Source of the DNA: a virus
Virus record (IMG/VR): IMGVR_UViG_3300008952_000317
Coordinates: 1-23,101 of that record
Direction: 5' to 3' (one strand)
DNA: 23,101 bases
How positions within the stretch are numbered: the first letter of the stretch is position 1; each line of letters opens with the position of its first letter. The position numbers and the translations under genes were made by a program. A model generated the notes under the pieces. That model was not told the DNA's origin. It was given only the letters and a program-made list of their open reading frames with translations, and searched no databases. Positions 8,501-14,177 of this stretch are shown here, in pieces.

Positions 8501-8962
8501 TTCTGGTCCGCTATTGCTGAAAATAGGCCAAAGAACAAAAAGAAACTAGGGGAAATGATAGAAGAATACAAGCATGTTGAGGATTTTACCCGTGATGAAG
8601 TTATTGAAAATAAGATCAACTTGAGTGGGATATATCCCTTTGGGTTAATTATGTCGGAAGATATAAAAAAGCGGTTGGAATATTATTGTGTGTCGCCATT
8701 GTCCCAGTATGACCCAGACTTGAAGGTTTCGTGGTTTATACCTCGCGAGGTGATCATAAAGAAAACACAGAAAGGAAGATACTATTATATTGTGAAAACT
8801 TTGGATATAAATTCTGAAATGATTGATATTAAATGCTGGGGGATAGACCCAAAGAAAGATAAAATCTATTTAAATAGACCGTATATGGCCAAACTAGACT
8901 ATCAAGAGCAGTGGGGCTTTTCTAGCCGTGCCGGTACTAAGAGTTGGAAATTATTAGGTTAA
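5537..8962 (+). CDS. dnaE: DNA polymerase III alpha subunit (DnaE type)
   Basis: Family C replicative polymerase that would copy the phage genome. I choose ATG 5537 (1141 aa) because GGGGAGAG at 5523-5530 sits just upstream and the protein then begins directly at the PHP domain; an upstream TTG at 5474 lies within the previous gene. The PHP metal-site residues all appear present: H12/H14 (HAH), D46-H47, E77, H131, C182 (TSACLGG) and D256/H258 (TADSHY). The palm has the PDIDYD motif at 467-472 (aspartates D468, D470, D472) and the third catalytic aspartate at D633 (KFDILGL). A GAGRGSAAGSLVAYALGI segment and the finger motif FRPGPLS follow. A helix-hairpin-helix (IKGLGEKAIEQI) lies near 925-940, and the rest suggests an OB-type C-terminus. 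The length is close to bacterial DnaE (~1160). No intein or frameshift is seen. The only exonuclease candidate in this window is the PHP domain itself. Confidence 0.95.
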   Translation: MKKSSVPFVGLHAHSGVGSPFDGLGYPAEHMDFAFENGNNSLALTDHGNMNGLAYQIQHAQEMHKQGKDFKPIFGVEAYFLPSLSKWKEELERVRQDKKAKRQIDTSKSGTTIEDESTKSASKNILNRRRHLILLAQNQTGLNNIFSLVSKSFQSDSFYRFPRMDYKMLAKHSEGVIATSACLGGVYAGNYWENREQGSDAVIEAMRKSTEKMLSIFGDRWYGELQWNNITEQHELNKYIIQISKEYGIELISTADSHYPTRDAWKDRELYKRLGFLGKGKFPEWLPTELPAGVEEVGYEAYPKNGDDMWSSYKHYSDKVGASYNDDLVRESIEKTYKIAHEDIDSFMPDNSVQLPSFVVPAGMSADHALVAACVDGMRSMNLQDNKEYLSRMKEELYTISDRGFSKYFLTMKAITDRASELQLTGAGRGSAAGSLVAYALGITQVDPIKYSLLFSRFLRKDAKDYPDIDYDVSDPMELKEVLINEWGSNTVVPISNFNKLQLRSLIKDISKLYDVPFTEVNAVTSKMMAEATPLAKRFHGIKAGVYTPTFEEVMEFSHSLKSFLNKYPNIKTHVEALMGQVRSVSRHAGGVVIGENLDKRMPLINSGGVTQTPWGEGQHVRQLEPMGFIKFDILGLSTLKMIEGAIYHILKRHHDVEEPTFEQIKKYYDEKLHPDVISLKDKKVYENIFGEGKWAGVFQFTEKGAQNFCKRVKPKNIVDIAAITSIFRPGPLSANVHEDYVDTKNNAKGIRYGHEIVKEVTKETYGFLIFQEQIALLAHKLGNDISLDEANLLRKLLTKKGTGKVNEKKQQIYRKFVEGCESKGISTKEAQKLWQKFEYFSGYGFNKSHAVSYSIISYQCAWLLNYYPAEWMAAFLDKEPESRKEKAINLAKTFGFEIEPIHINKSGKVWEISADGKTLIQPLTSIKGLGEKAIEQIILHRPFNTVEEFLFNEEVIYSKLNKKAIDVLIRAEALNNLVDERFNNLKHFWSAIAENRPKNKKKLGEMIEEYKHVEDFTRDEVIENKINLSGIYPFGLIMSEDIKKRLEYYCVSPLSQYDPDLKVSWFIPREVIIKKTQKGRYYYIVKTLDINSEMIDIKCWGIDPKKDKIYLNRPYMAKLDYQEQWGFSSRAGTKSWKLLG

Positions 8963-8973
8963 GGGGGTGAATT

Positions 8974-9444
8974 ATGGACCTTAGAGTAGCAAAGATTAGG
9001 GAAAGCGCAAAGCTTCCCAAAAGGGCTTACCCGACTGATGCCGGTATGGATTTATATTTCTGTCCAGATGAAGAGCTAGAAGAAAAAATTGTTAGTCGCC
9101 AAGGCTATCCGATAGAGACAAGAGAGTCTATAGTTTTGCCGACAGGACTGAAAATAGAAGTGCCTATGGATTATATGCTGGAAATAAAAAATAAATCTGG
9201 AATTGCTTCAAAGCGTCAACTTTTAGTTGGGGCATGTGTTGTTGACCATGGGTATACTGGAGAAATATTTGTTAATCTCCACAACATTAGTTTGAAAACA
9301 CAGTATATAAAGCCGGGGGATAAAATAGCACAAGCTGTTCTGATGCCAATTAATTGTTGTGGTATAGAAGAAGTTACACGAGAAACATTTGAACAAGCAA
9401 CAGCACGAGGCAGCGGGGGGTTTGGCTCTACAGGAGATAAATGA
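8974..9444 (+). CDS. dut: dUTP diphosphatase (trimeric dUTPase)
   Basis: Hydrolyses dUTP to dUMP and pyrophosphate, which keeps uracil out of phage DNA and feeds dTMP synthesis. The 156-aa length fits the homotrimeric family and all five motifs can be read: motif I DAGMDLY (about 22-28), motif II NKSGIASK, motif III GACVVDHGYTGEI with the catalytic-type Asp, motif IV PGDKIAQAVLMP, and the C-terminal P-loop-like motif V ARGSGGFGSTG. Motif II has Lys-Ser-Gly in place of the usual Arg-Ser-Gly. A short extra loop (about 33-46, rich in Glu) follows motif I. A strong AAGGGGGTG lies upstream of the ATG, 11 nt after the polymerase gene. The stop overlaps the next start (ATGA). Confidence 0.93.
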   Translation: MDLRVAKIRESAKLPKRAYPTDAGMDLYFCPDEELEEKIVSRQGYPIETRESIVLPTGLKIEVPMDYMLEIKNKSGIASKRQLLVGACVVDHGYTGEIFVNLHNISLKTQYIKPGDKIAQAVLMPINCCGIEEVTRETFEQATARGSGGFGSTGDK

Positions 9445-10397
9445 TGAGATATTTTATATTAGTTCTAAGCATGCAGTTTTTGTTTTCACTCAGTGCGCAT
9501 GCACTTACTTTAGTTTACGCTTCGGGCTCTTATGCGCCCACTAAGAAAACGTGGGTAAAGGTTTATGAAAAATTGACAGAGAAAGGAACCTCCGTCAAAG
9601 GAACCACATACATAATGCCAGTTAAGGGCAACGGGTTCAAGGATAGGCTTCATAAAAATGGCGCGCGGGATACCATTATTTTTATTCCCGATTCTACTAA
9701 TTTTAAACAACCGATAGACGTTATATTTTATTTTCATGGTTTAGGTGGGTTTAAGGAAAGAGATTTTGATACGAGAGTACTGAGCCACACCGCGACCATC
9801 GACTCCACAAAAAATTATGTAATTGTAATACCTGAGATGCCGTGGTCGAAGAACACATCCACACCAAGAACACGCCAAGGTCGCGTTTTTACGAAGAAGG
9901 GGCAGTTTGGCGTGTTTGTCGAATCGGTAAGGGATCGTTTGCGAGAACATTTTCACCCTAATTGCTTAGAAGATCGCTGCCCAGTGACCCCGCCACATGT
10001 TTTGGGCGATATAACCTTGTTAGGCCATAGTGCAGGTGGTAGCACTATTATGTCGATTTCCCGTTCGGGGGGGTTAAATTGGCTTTATGACGCAGCTGGA
10101 GCTTCTTCGGTGAATGTTATTTTTTCAGATGCATCATACGGTCGATGGCTGGACATCGCGTGGAAATATTTTAATCCTCATGTTCCACGCACTGAATTCA
10201 TTATATTGACAAGAAAATGGGACAAGCCATACAGACATACAAAAAGATTTTTGAACAAATTTAAGAAACCACCAGTCAACATTAAGCACATAGTTTTTAG
10301 CAGAAAGACAACGCATGCTGGGATTGGCGACCAATCGTTTGATTGGGTATATGGACCGAATGCTGATTCTGGATGTGGTGAAGGAGAAAATAAATGA
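9441..10397 (+). CDS. Exported alpha/beta hydrolase (putative esterase)
   Basis: The 318-aa product starts with a clear Sec signal peptide: MMRYF, a hydrophobic core, then an A19-H20-A21 cleavage site, so it should leave the cytoplasm. The mature part is an alpha/beta hydrolase. It has a strand with the oxyanion motif FYFHGLGG (near 95-102), and a nucleophile elbow LLGHSAGGS with catalytic S197. A His in TTHAGIGD (H292) near the end is placed where the triad histidine belongs; the acid residue is uncertain. Two starts are possible (9441 or 9444, both following CAGGAG at 9431-9436). The ATGA overlaps on both sides place it between dUTPase and the M15 peptidase, at the head of the cell-wall block. 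An esterase acting on envelope lipid or cell-wall ester bonds is a reasonable inference, but the substrate is not shown by the sequence. Feruloyl/PHB-type esterases are alternatives. Confidence 0.8.
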   Translation: MMRYFILVLSMQFLFSLSAHALTLVYASGSYAPTKKTWVKVYEKLTEKGTSVKGTTYIMPVKGNGFKDRLHKNGARDTIIFIPDSTNFKQPIDVIFYFHGLGGFKERDFDTRVLSHTATIDSTKNYVIVIPEMPWSKNTSTPRTRQGRVFTKKGQFGVFVESVRDRLREHFHPNCLEDRCPVTPPHVLGDITLLGHSAGGSTIMSISRSGGLNWLYDAAGASSVNVIFSDASYGRWLDIAWKYFNPHVPRTEFIILTRKWDKPYRHTKRFLNKFKKPPVNIKHIVFSRKTTHAGIGDQSFDWVYGPNADSGCGEGENK

Positions 10398-10810
10398 GTA
10401 ATCAAATGAGTAAAAACTTTAAAAAGAGCGAGTTTAAATGTCGCGATGGCACCGACGTACCGGACGAGTTCATGGATAATTTAGAAGAGTTGGTTAAAAA
10501 TTTACAAATTATTCGTGACCACATTGGGGTACCAATGCATATCATATCTGGGTATCGTTCTCCAAAATATAATAGAAAAATCGGAGGAGCTAGAAAATCT
10601 CAGCACATGAAAGCAAAGGCAGCGGACATTGTTGTAAAAAGTATAAAGCCAGCAGAGTTGAGAGAAATTATTATCAATCTAATTAAAGATGGAAAAATTA
10701 AAAAGGGCGGCATCGGCCTTTACCGAAGTTTTGTCCACTATGACACACGTGGGTGGAACGCTCGCTGGAAAGGCCGAGGCGTTAAAGATTATAGAGGAGA
10801 TAAAAAATGA
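10394..10810 (+). CDS. M15-family zinc peptidase (endopeptidase lysin)
   Basis: The 138-aa protein looks like a Peptidase_M15_3-type D-Ala-D-Ala carboxypeptidase/L,D- or D,D-endopeptidase that cuts peptidoglycan stem peptides. The zinc site is readable: H71 and D78 in SQHMKAKAADI, and H115 in FVHYDTRG, with D117 near it. The substrate-binding segment ISGYRSPKYNR precedes the first histidine, as is typical. There is no signal peptide, so its access to the wall would need a holin or release at lysis. An AAGGAG at 10381-10386 supports the ATG at 10394, which overlaps the hydrolase stop (ATGA). It could also serve as a tail-associated wall-piercing enzyme, but a lysis role fits its position next to the muramidase. 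Confidence 0.88.
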   Translation: MSNQMSKNFKKSEFKCRDGTDVPDEFMDNLEELVKNLQIIRDHIGVPMHIISGYRSPKYNRKIGGARKSQHMKAKAADIVVKSIKPAELREIIINLIKDGKIKKGGIGLYRSFVHYDTRGWNARWKGRGVKDYRGDKK

Positions 10811-11658
10811 TTGTAAAATACACCTTAAAAAAAGGAGACTCTGGACAAGAAGTTAAAAGACTTCAAAGCAAACTGCCAACTGTTGCTGATGGCAAATTTG
10901 GACCAAAAACAGAAAAAGCAGTGAGAAGGTACCAGAACCATAACGGCCTCACTGTTGATGGCTTAGCTGGAAAACAAACTCTTACATCGCTAGGAATCAA
11001 TGTAGTACCAGCGGTTGACCTATCGAGTTGGAACGGAACCGTGGATTTTGAGAAAATTAAAAGAGCGGGATGTTCTGCAGCATGGATTAAACTCACGGAA
11101 GGCACCACCCATCAGAACCCCGGACGTGAAAAAAAGTTTGAAACCGCTAGAGATGCCGATGTCACTGTGGGAGCGTATCATTTTGGCCGCCCAGACACAT
11201 ATTCTGGAGATCCAAACGACTGGGAAAAAGAAGCAAATAACTTTCTCATACAACTTGAAAAGGTAGGGTGCCATAGCGGCGACCTAGTTCCCGTCTTAGA
11301 TGTCGAAGCTGGTATGAAAACGGATGATAATCATAATGTCAACTGGTGTCTTGATTGGTTAAATTATGTGGGTAAGGAGACCAGTAGCACTCCGATGATT
11401 TATACTGCTCGCTGGGCGTGGCAGTTGTTTCTTATGAGAGCTGACAAGGCTGCCCTGAAAAGGTTGCTAGAATATCCAGTCTGGTATGCATCTTATATAA
11501 GGGACACACGCCTTGTGGGGCCTGAAGAGAAGCTGAGAGGCTGGAAGGAATGGGACGTGTGGCAGTACACAGGCCACGGCGAAATCGCCGGAGTCAAAGG
11601 CCGCGTAGACCTAAACTGGATCGCAGGTGAACAATTGGAAAAGTTGGTTGTCAAATGA
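10807..11658 (+). CDS. GH25 muramidase with N-terminal PG-binding domain
   Basis: This endolysin would cut the glycan strand of peptidoglycan between MurNAc and GlcNAc. The 283-aa product has two domains. Residues ~5-62 form a peptidoglycan-binding-1 repeat (GDSGQEVKRLQSKL...DGKFGPKTEKAVRRYQ...DGLAGKQTLTSLG). Residues ~67-283 form a GH25 lysozyme barrel with D71 in AVDLSSWNG and the catalytic DxE pair D165/E167 in PVLDVEAG. Later landmarks are MIYTARWAW, VWYASY and the end motif VDLNW. In Gram-negative phages an N-terminal wall-binding domain is uncommon outside globular lysins, but it occurs in larger phages. The ATG overlaps the M15 stop (ATGA), and the gene overlaps the next one by four bases, so the block is probably one transcript. 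Confidence 0.93.
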   Translation: MIVKYTLKKGDSGQEVKRLQSKLPTVADGKFGPKTEKAVRRYQNHNGLTVDGLAGKQTLTSLGINVVPAVDLSSWNGTVDFEKIKRAGCSAAWIKLTEGTTHQNPGREKKFETARDADVTVGAYHFGRPDTYSGDPNDWEKEANNFLIQLEKVGCHSGDLVPVLDVEAGMKTDDNHNVNWCLDWLNYVGKETSSTPMIYTARWAWQLFLMRADKAALKRLLEYPVWYASYIRDTRLVGPEEKLRGWKEWDVWQYTGHGEIAGVKGRVDLNWIAGEQLEKLVVK

Positions 11659-11945
11659 GCATAGAAAGAAAATTACGCAGAAAAAACGCAAAGAAATCAA
11701 AAAAAATAGCTGAAAAAGAAATGGCCACGAAAATTGGTTTATTTGAAAAAATACCAGATAATTGCTTGACATGTAAAAAGGATTTTGATAAACTGAATCG
11801 TGAGCAAGTTACAACATGGAGTGTTGTAGTCCGTCAACAAGAAGGGAAAGTAAATCTTTATTGTCCTGATTGCTGGGAGAAAGCAGTTAACCTAATTAAA
11901 GATATGAAAGAAGGACTTCTTGATAGGAGAAAGGAAAAAGAATAA
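11655..11945 (+). CDS. Four-cysteine zinc-binding protein, unknown function
   Basis: The 96-aa protein starts with a strongly basic, Lys-rich helix (about 1-25) and then a zinc-ribbon-like arrangement: C37-x2-C40 (DNCLTCKKDFDK) and C70-x2-C73 (YCPDCW), separated by 29 residues with two beta-type strands. The rest is a charged helix at the C-terminus. A nucleic-acid or protein-binding zinc ribbon is the likely reading; the basic N-terminus favours nucleic acid, but no function is known to me. The gene sits after the muramidase with an ATGA overlap and ends at TAATG with the next gene. A TTGACA at 11766-11771 falls within the codons for the first cysteine knuckle and is not thought to be a promoter. 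Confidence 0.8.
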   Translation: MSIERKLRRKNAKKSKKIAEKEMATKIGLFEKIPDNCLTCKKDFDKLNREQVTTWSVVVRQQEGKVNLYCPDCWEKAVNLIKDMKEGLLDRRKEKE

Positions 11946-12286
11946 TGCAATATCATATTATGCAGAAAAAGGGATTCCCCATCGACACAGATTTGGCATC
12001 CGAGCTTAATTTGCTGGACGAATATTTGATCTGGGAAGAACAAAGTGACCCAGAGGATTTTTGTGTTGAATTCGAAAACAGATTTGGCTTGACTCCAGAG
12101 AGTCTTCATTATTTTGAATATAATGTCGAAGGAGCGATTCAGAACCTTGAAGGATTCGAGTGGGATAGAGCATATGTTGTTTTTGACAATGATGTGGATG
12201 AACAACAGGAATGGGAAAGACTTGATGATATTTTGAACGAACAAGACATTTTCTTAGAGGAGGGAGAATGGCAGGAAGTGAACTAA
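11945..12286 (+). CDS. Hypothetical acidic protein
   Basis: I do not recognise this 113-aa protein. It is strongly acidic, with many Asp and Glu and nine aromatic or Trp-containing clusters (for example YLIWEEQSDPEDF and FEWDRAYVVFD). There are no cysteines other than one at about 40 and no membrane segment. A run of acidic residues follows near the C-terminus (DEQQEWERLDD). The start ATG at 11945 shares its first base with the previous stop (TAATG). The gene overlaps the DUF3310-like gene by 19 nt. Acidic, small and conserved-looking proteins next to nucleotide-metabolism genes are common in phages, but I can give no function. Confidence 0.75.
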   Translation: MQYHIMQKKGFPIDTDLASELNLLDEYLIWEEQSDPEDFCVEFENRFGLTPESLHYFEYNVEGAIQNLEGFEWDRAYVVFDNDVDEQQEWERLDDILNEQDIFLEEGEWQEVN

Positions 12287-12519
12287 AGGAAGACAAAGTT
12301 AACCACCCCACACATTATACTATCAACTGGAGGGGAAATAAAGCCATAGAGACTTATGATTATATCAAGTCTTGGGAAATGGGGTACCCTGAAAGCAATA
12401 TAATTAAATATGTTACAAGACATCCCTATAAAGGAAAATCTCTGCAAGATTTAAAAAAAGCTCGCTGGTATCTTGATCGGCTTATCGAAGATATTGAAGA
12501 GGGTCAAAATGGAAACTAA
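12268..12519 (+). CDS. DUF3310-like protein (phage nucleotide-kinase-like)
   Basis: The 83-aa product matches the DUF3310 family seen in many phages: the N-terminal signature VNHPTHYT (about 12-19), then a helix with EXYDYIKSWEMGYPESNIIKYVTRH reading close to the family core, and the ending QDLKKARWYLDRLI. The family is often described as an unknown-function protein linked to a nucleotide kinase annotation; no kinase motifs such as a P-loop are visible here, so I do not assert an activity. An AGGAGGGAG just before the ATG supports the start at 12268. It overlaps the acidic protein by 19 nt and the IMPDH/GMP-reductase gene by 11 nt. Confidence 0.85.
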   Translation: MAGSELKEDKVNHPTHYTINWRGNKAIETYDYIKSWEMGYPESNIIKYVTRHPYKGKSLQDLKKARWYLDRLIEDIEEGQNGN

Positions 12520-13543
12520 GAAAGCGTTAACCTATGATGACGTGCTACTCGTCCCACAATACTCAGACATAAAAAGTAGGAAGGAAATTTACATTGGCAA
12601 TATTTTAGATAACGCCCATTGGTTTGCATTACCAATTATTTCTTCCCCGATGGACACCATCACAGAGTCAGAAATTGCCTACCAAATGTGTAAGAATGGC
12701 GGTCTAGGTATCATCCACCGTTACAACACGATAGAAGAGCAGGCGTTGCTTGTTCATGAAACATACAATCTACTTCTCAAAGCTGCAGTTAAACCACAGG
12801 TCGGAGCAGCCGTTGGAGTTACCGATGGGTACCTTGAACGCGCAGTGACGCTTTGCGCCAATGGCGCAGAAATAATCTGTATTGATGTGGCACATGGCCA
12901 CCATCTTCTCGTTAAAAACGCTATTGAAGCTCTTAAAAAAGAATTAGATTCTAATATTCATATCATGGCTGGCAATGTAGCCACCCTTGAGGGGTTTAAT
13001 GATTTAGCGGACTGGGGAGCGGACAGTATTCGATGTAACATCGGTGGGGGTTCTATCTGTTCGACGAGGGTCCAAACCGGCCACGGCTTACCGGGTCTTC
13101 AAACAATTATGGATTGTGCCAGAACTGACCGAGATGTTAAAATAATTGCTGACGGCGGCATACGGTCCAGTGGCGATATAGTTAAAGCACTTGCCGCAGG
13201 AGCGGATTTTGTTATGGTTGGCTCATTATTGTCAGGCACAGACGAGACACCCGGTGAAACGATTACAACCTCCACTGGCCTCGTTAAAAAATATCGAGGT
13301 ATGGCCAGTAGTGACGCGCAAATGGATTGGAGAGGTCGAACCTCGTCAGAAGAGGGAATAAGCACTCACGTAAAATATAAGGGTTTAGTGGGAGATATTT
13401 TAAAAAGCCTCCGCAAAGGAATAAAATCTGGCTTGTCCTATTCCGGCGCAAGAACAATTCAGCAGTTCCAGACGAAGGCTAAATTTGCCTGCCAAACGTC
13501 TGCAGGACTTAACGAAAGCAAAACTCATATTTTATTCGGATGA
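12509..13543 (+). CDS. IMPDH/GMP reductase family enzyme, CBS-less
   Basis: An (alpha/beta)8 purine nucleotide oxidoreductase of 344 aa. It lacks the CBS (Bateman) domains of ordinary IMP dehydrogenase. The N-terminus LTYDDVLLVPQYSDI and the active-site loop GGGSICSTRVQTG, with the catalytic cysteine C184, are clear. The phosphate site ADGGIRSSGDIVKALAAGADFVMVG also fits. After KYRGMASSDAQMDWRGR there is no Arg-Tyr flap dyad expected of IMPDH; the stretch TSSEEGISTHVKYKG reads closer to the GMP reductase loop (RASEG-type). GMP reductase (GMP to IMP with NADPH) is therefore the likelier activity, but the C-terminus ACQTSAGLNESKTHI resembles IMPDH. I choose ATG 12509 because GAGGG lies upstream and the frame upstream (12473) would start inside the previous gene. 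The neighbours are small unknowns; purine-pool control during replication is an inference. Confidence 0.85.
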   Translation: METKKALTYDDVLLVPQYSDIKSRKEIYIGNILDNAHWFALPIISSPMDTITESEIAYQMCKNGGLGIIHRYNTIEEQALLVHETYNLLLKAAVKPQVGAAVGVTDGYLERAVTLCANGAEIICIDVAHGHHLLVKNAIEALKKELDSNIHIMAGNVATLEGFNDLADWGADSIRCNIGGGSICSTRVQTGHGLPGLQTIMDCARTDRDVKIIADGGIRSSGDIVKALAAGADFVMVGSLLSGTDETPGETITTSTGLVKKYRGMASSDAQMDWRGRTSSEEGISTHVKYKGLVGDILKSLRKGIKSGLSYSGARTIQQFQTKAKFACQTSAGLNESKTHILFG

Positions 13544-13875
13544 AAAAAAAGATACCAGAAGGCGGAAAATATATTATGTTCCCGTCTCTTGAAAATTTGG
13601 ATGTTAATCTAATAATCAAACTAAATTTTGATGACATTACAAAGTTTTTTTTCTTTAATGAGTATATAAAAGGTTATTTGAATGAAGATGAGGATTTAAT
13701 GCCATTTGTAAACAAGGTAAAAGAAAAGAGTATGCTTGCTAGGAAATTTAGATTGAAAAAAGCAAAACAACTACGCAAGAGGGAACAAGAAATAATAAAC
13801 AGATTTGGATTAAATCAAAAAGAAATAGAAAACATATTCGACTTAATCGAAGATGATAAGAATGGAGGCGAGTGA
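13540..13875 (+). CDS. Hypothetical protein, lysine-rich C-terminal helix
   Basis: I do not recognise this 111-aa product. The first half has a hydrophobic pattern (FPSLENLDVNLIIKLNFDDITKFFFFNEYIKGYL) without a clear transmembrane segment. The second half is a long basic helix (about 60-92), rich in Lys and Arg, and an acidic end (IFDLIEDDKNGGE). It could bind nucleic acid or a partner protein. Two starts are possible: ATG 13540, overlapping the previous stop (ATGA), or ATG 13576, which has AAGGCGGA upstream. The 13540 start is listed. The gene end lies 4 nt before the most likely start of the next gene. Confidence 0.7.
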   Translation: MKKKIPEGGKYIMFPSLENLDVNLIIKLNFDDITKFFFFNEYIKGYLNEDEDLMPFVNKVKEKSMLARKFRLKKAKQLRKREQEIINRFGLNQKEIENIFDLIEDDKNGGE

Positions 13876-13879
13876 GATT

Positions 13880-14119
13880 ATGGAATTATGTGCGAGCAAA
13901 TGCATGAAAGAAAAAACCAGTTGTAAAGAAAAGCAATGCAGAAAGTGGATAGACTTTCAACAAGACTTAAATTGTATACAAATTGCGGTTAAAAATAATG
14001 GTTCAATGACACTACAAGAAGTGGCCAAAAGATTAAAGATTTCTCACGTGAGGATTTCTCAGATTGAAAAAGAGGCTATTCGCAAACTTCAAAAGAAGTT
14101 TTACAAAATAACTAACTAA
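13880..14119 (+). CDS. Cys-rich sigma-region-4-like HTH protein
   Basis: A small DNA-binding protein: the C-terminal half (MTLQEVAKRLKISHVRISQI, then a basic helix EAIRKLQKK) matches the region-4 helix-turn-helix of sigma-70 factors. It therefore may recognise a -35 element or act as a phage sigma or anti-sigma-like regulator. The N-terminus (about residues 1-20) has four cysteines, C4, C8, C15 and C20, in a pattern CxxxC-x6-CxxxxC that could bind zinc or form an iron-sulphur site; a fifth, C32, lies in NCIQ. I choose ATG 13880 (79 aa) because GGAGG at 13864-13868 lies upstream and the homologue-like start MELC fits; ATG 13853 or 13862 would add 9 or 6 residues but overlap the previous gene. 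Regions 1-3 of sigma-70 are absent, so it is not a complete sigma factor. Confidence 0.75.
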   Translation: MELCASKCMKEKTSCKEKQCRKWIDFQQDLNCIQIAVKNNGSMTLQEVAKRLKISHVRISQIEKEAIRKLQKKFYKITN

Positions 14120-14177
14120 TTATTACATTGAATACCAACAATTTACCCACCGAGGTTTGTTGAGAAGGAGAAACCAA

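Noticed and set aside
11015-11266. A second plus-strand frame inside the GH25 muramidase
   Set aside because: It lies wholly within a well-matched enzyme domain in another frame and has no Shine-Dalgarno or neighbour coupling.
11766-11794. TTGACA-17-TAAACT as a promoter
   Set aside because: The -35 word encodes the first cysteine knuckle of the zinc-binding protein, and the -10 matches only four of six bases.
13853-13879. ATG 13853 or 13862 as the start of the HTH gene
   Set aside because: Both lie in the end of the previous gene. ATG 13880 has GGAGG upstream and avoids the overlap, although a longer form cannot be excluded.
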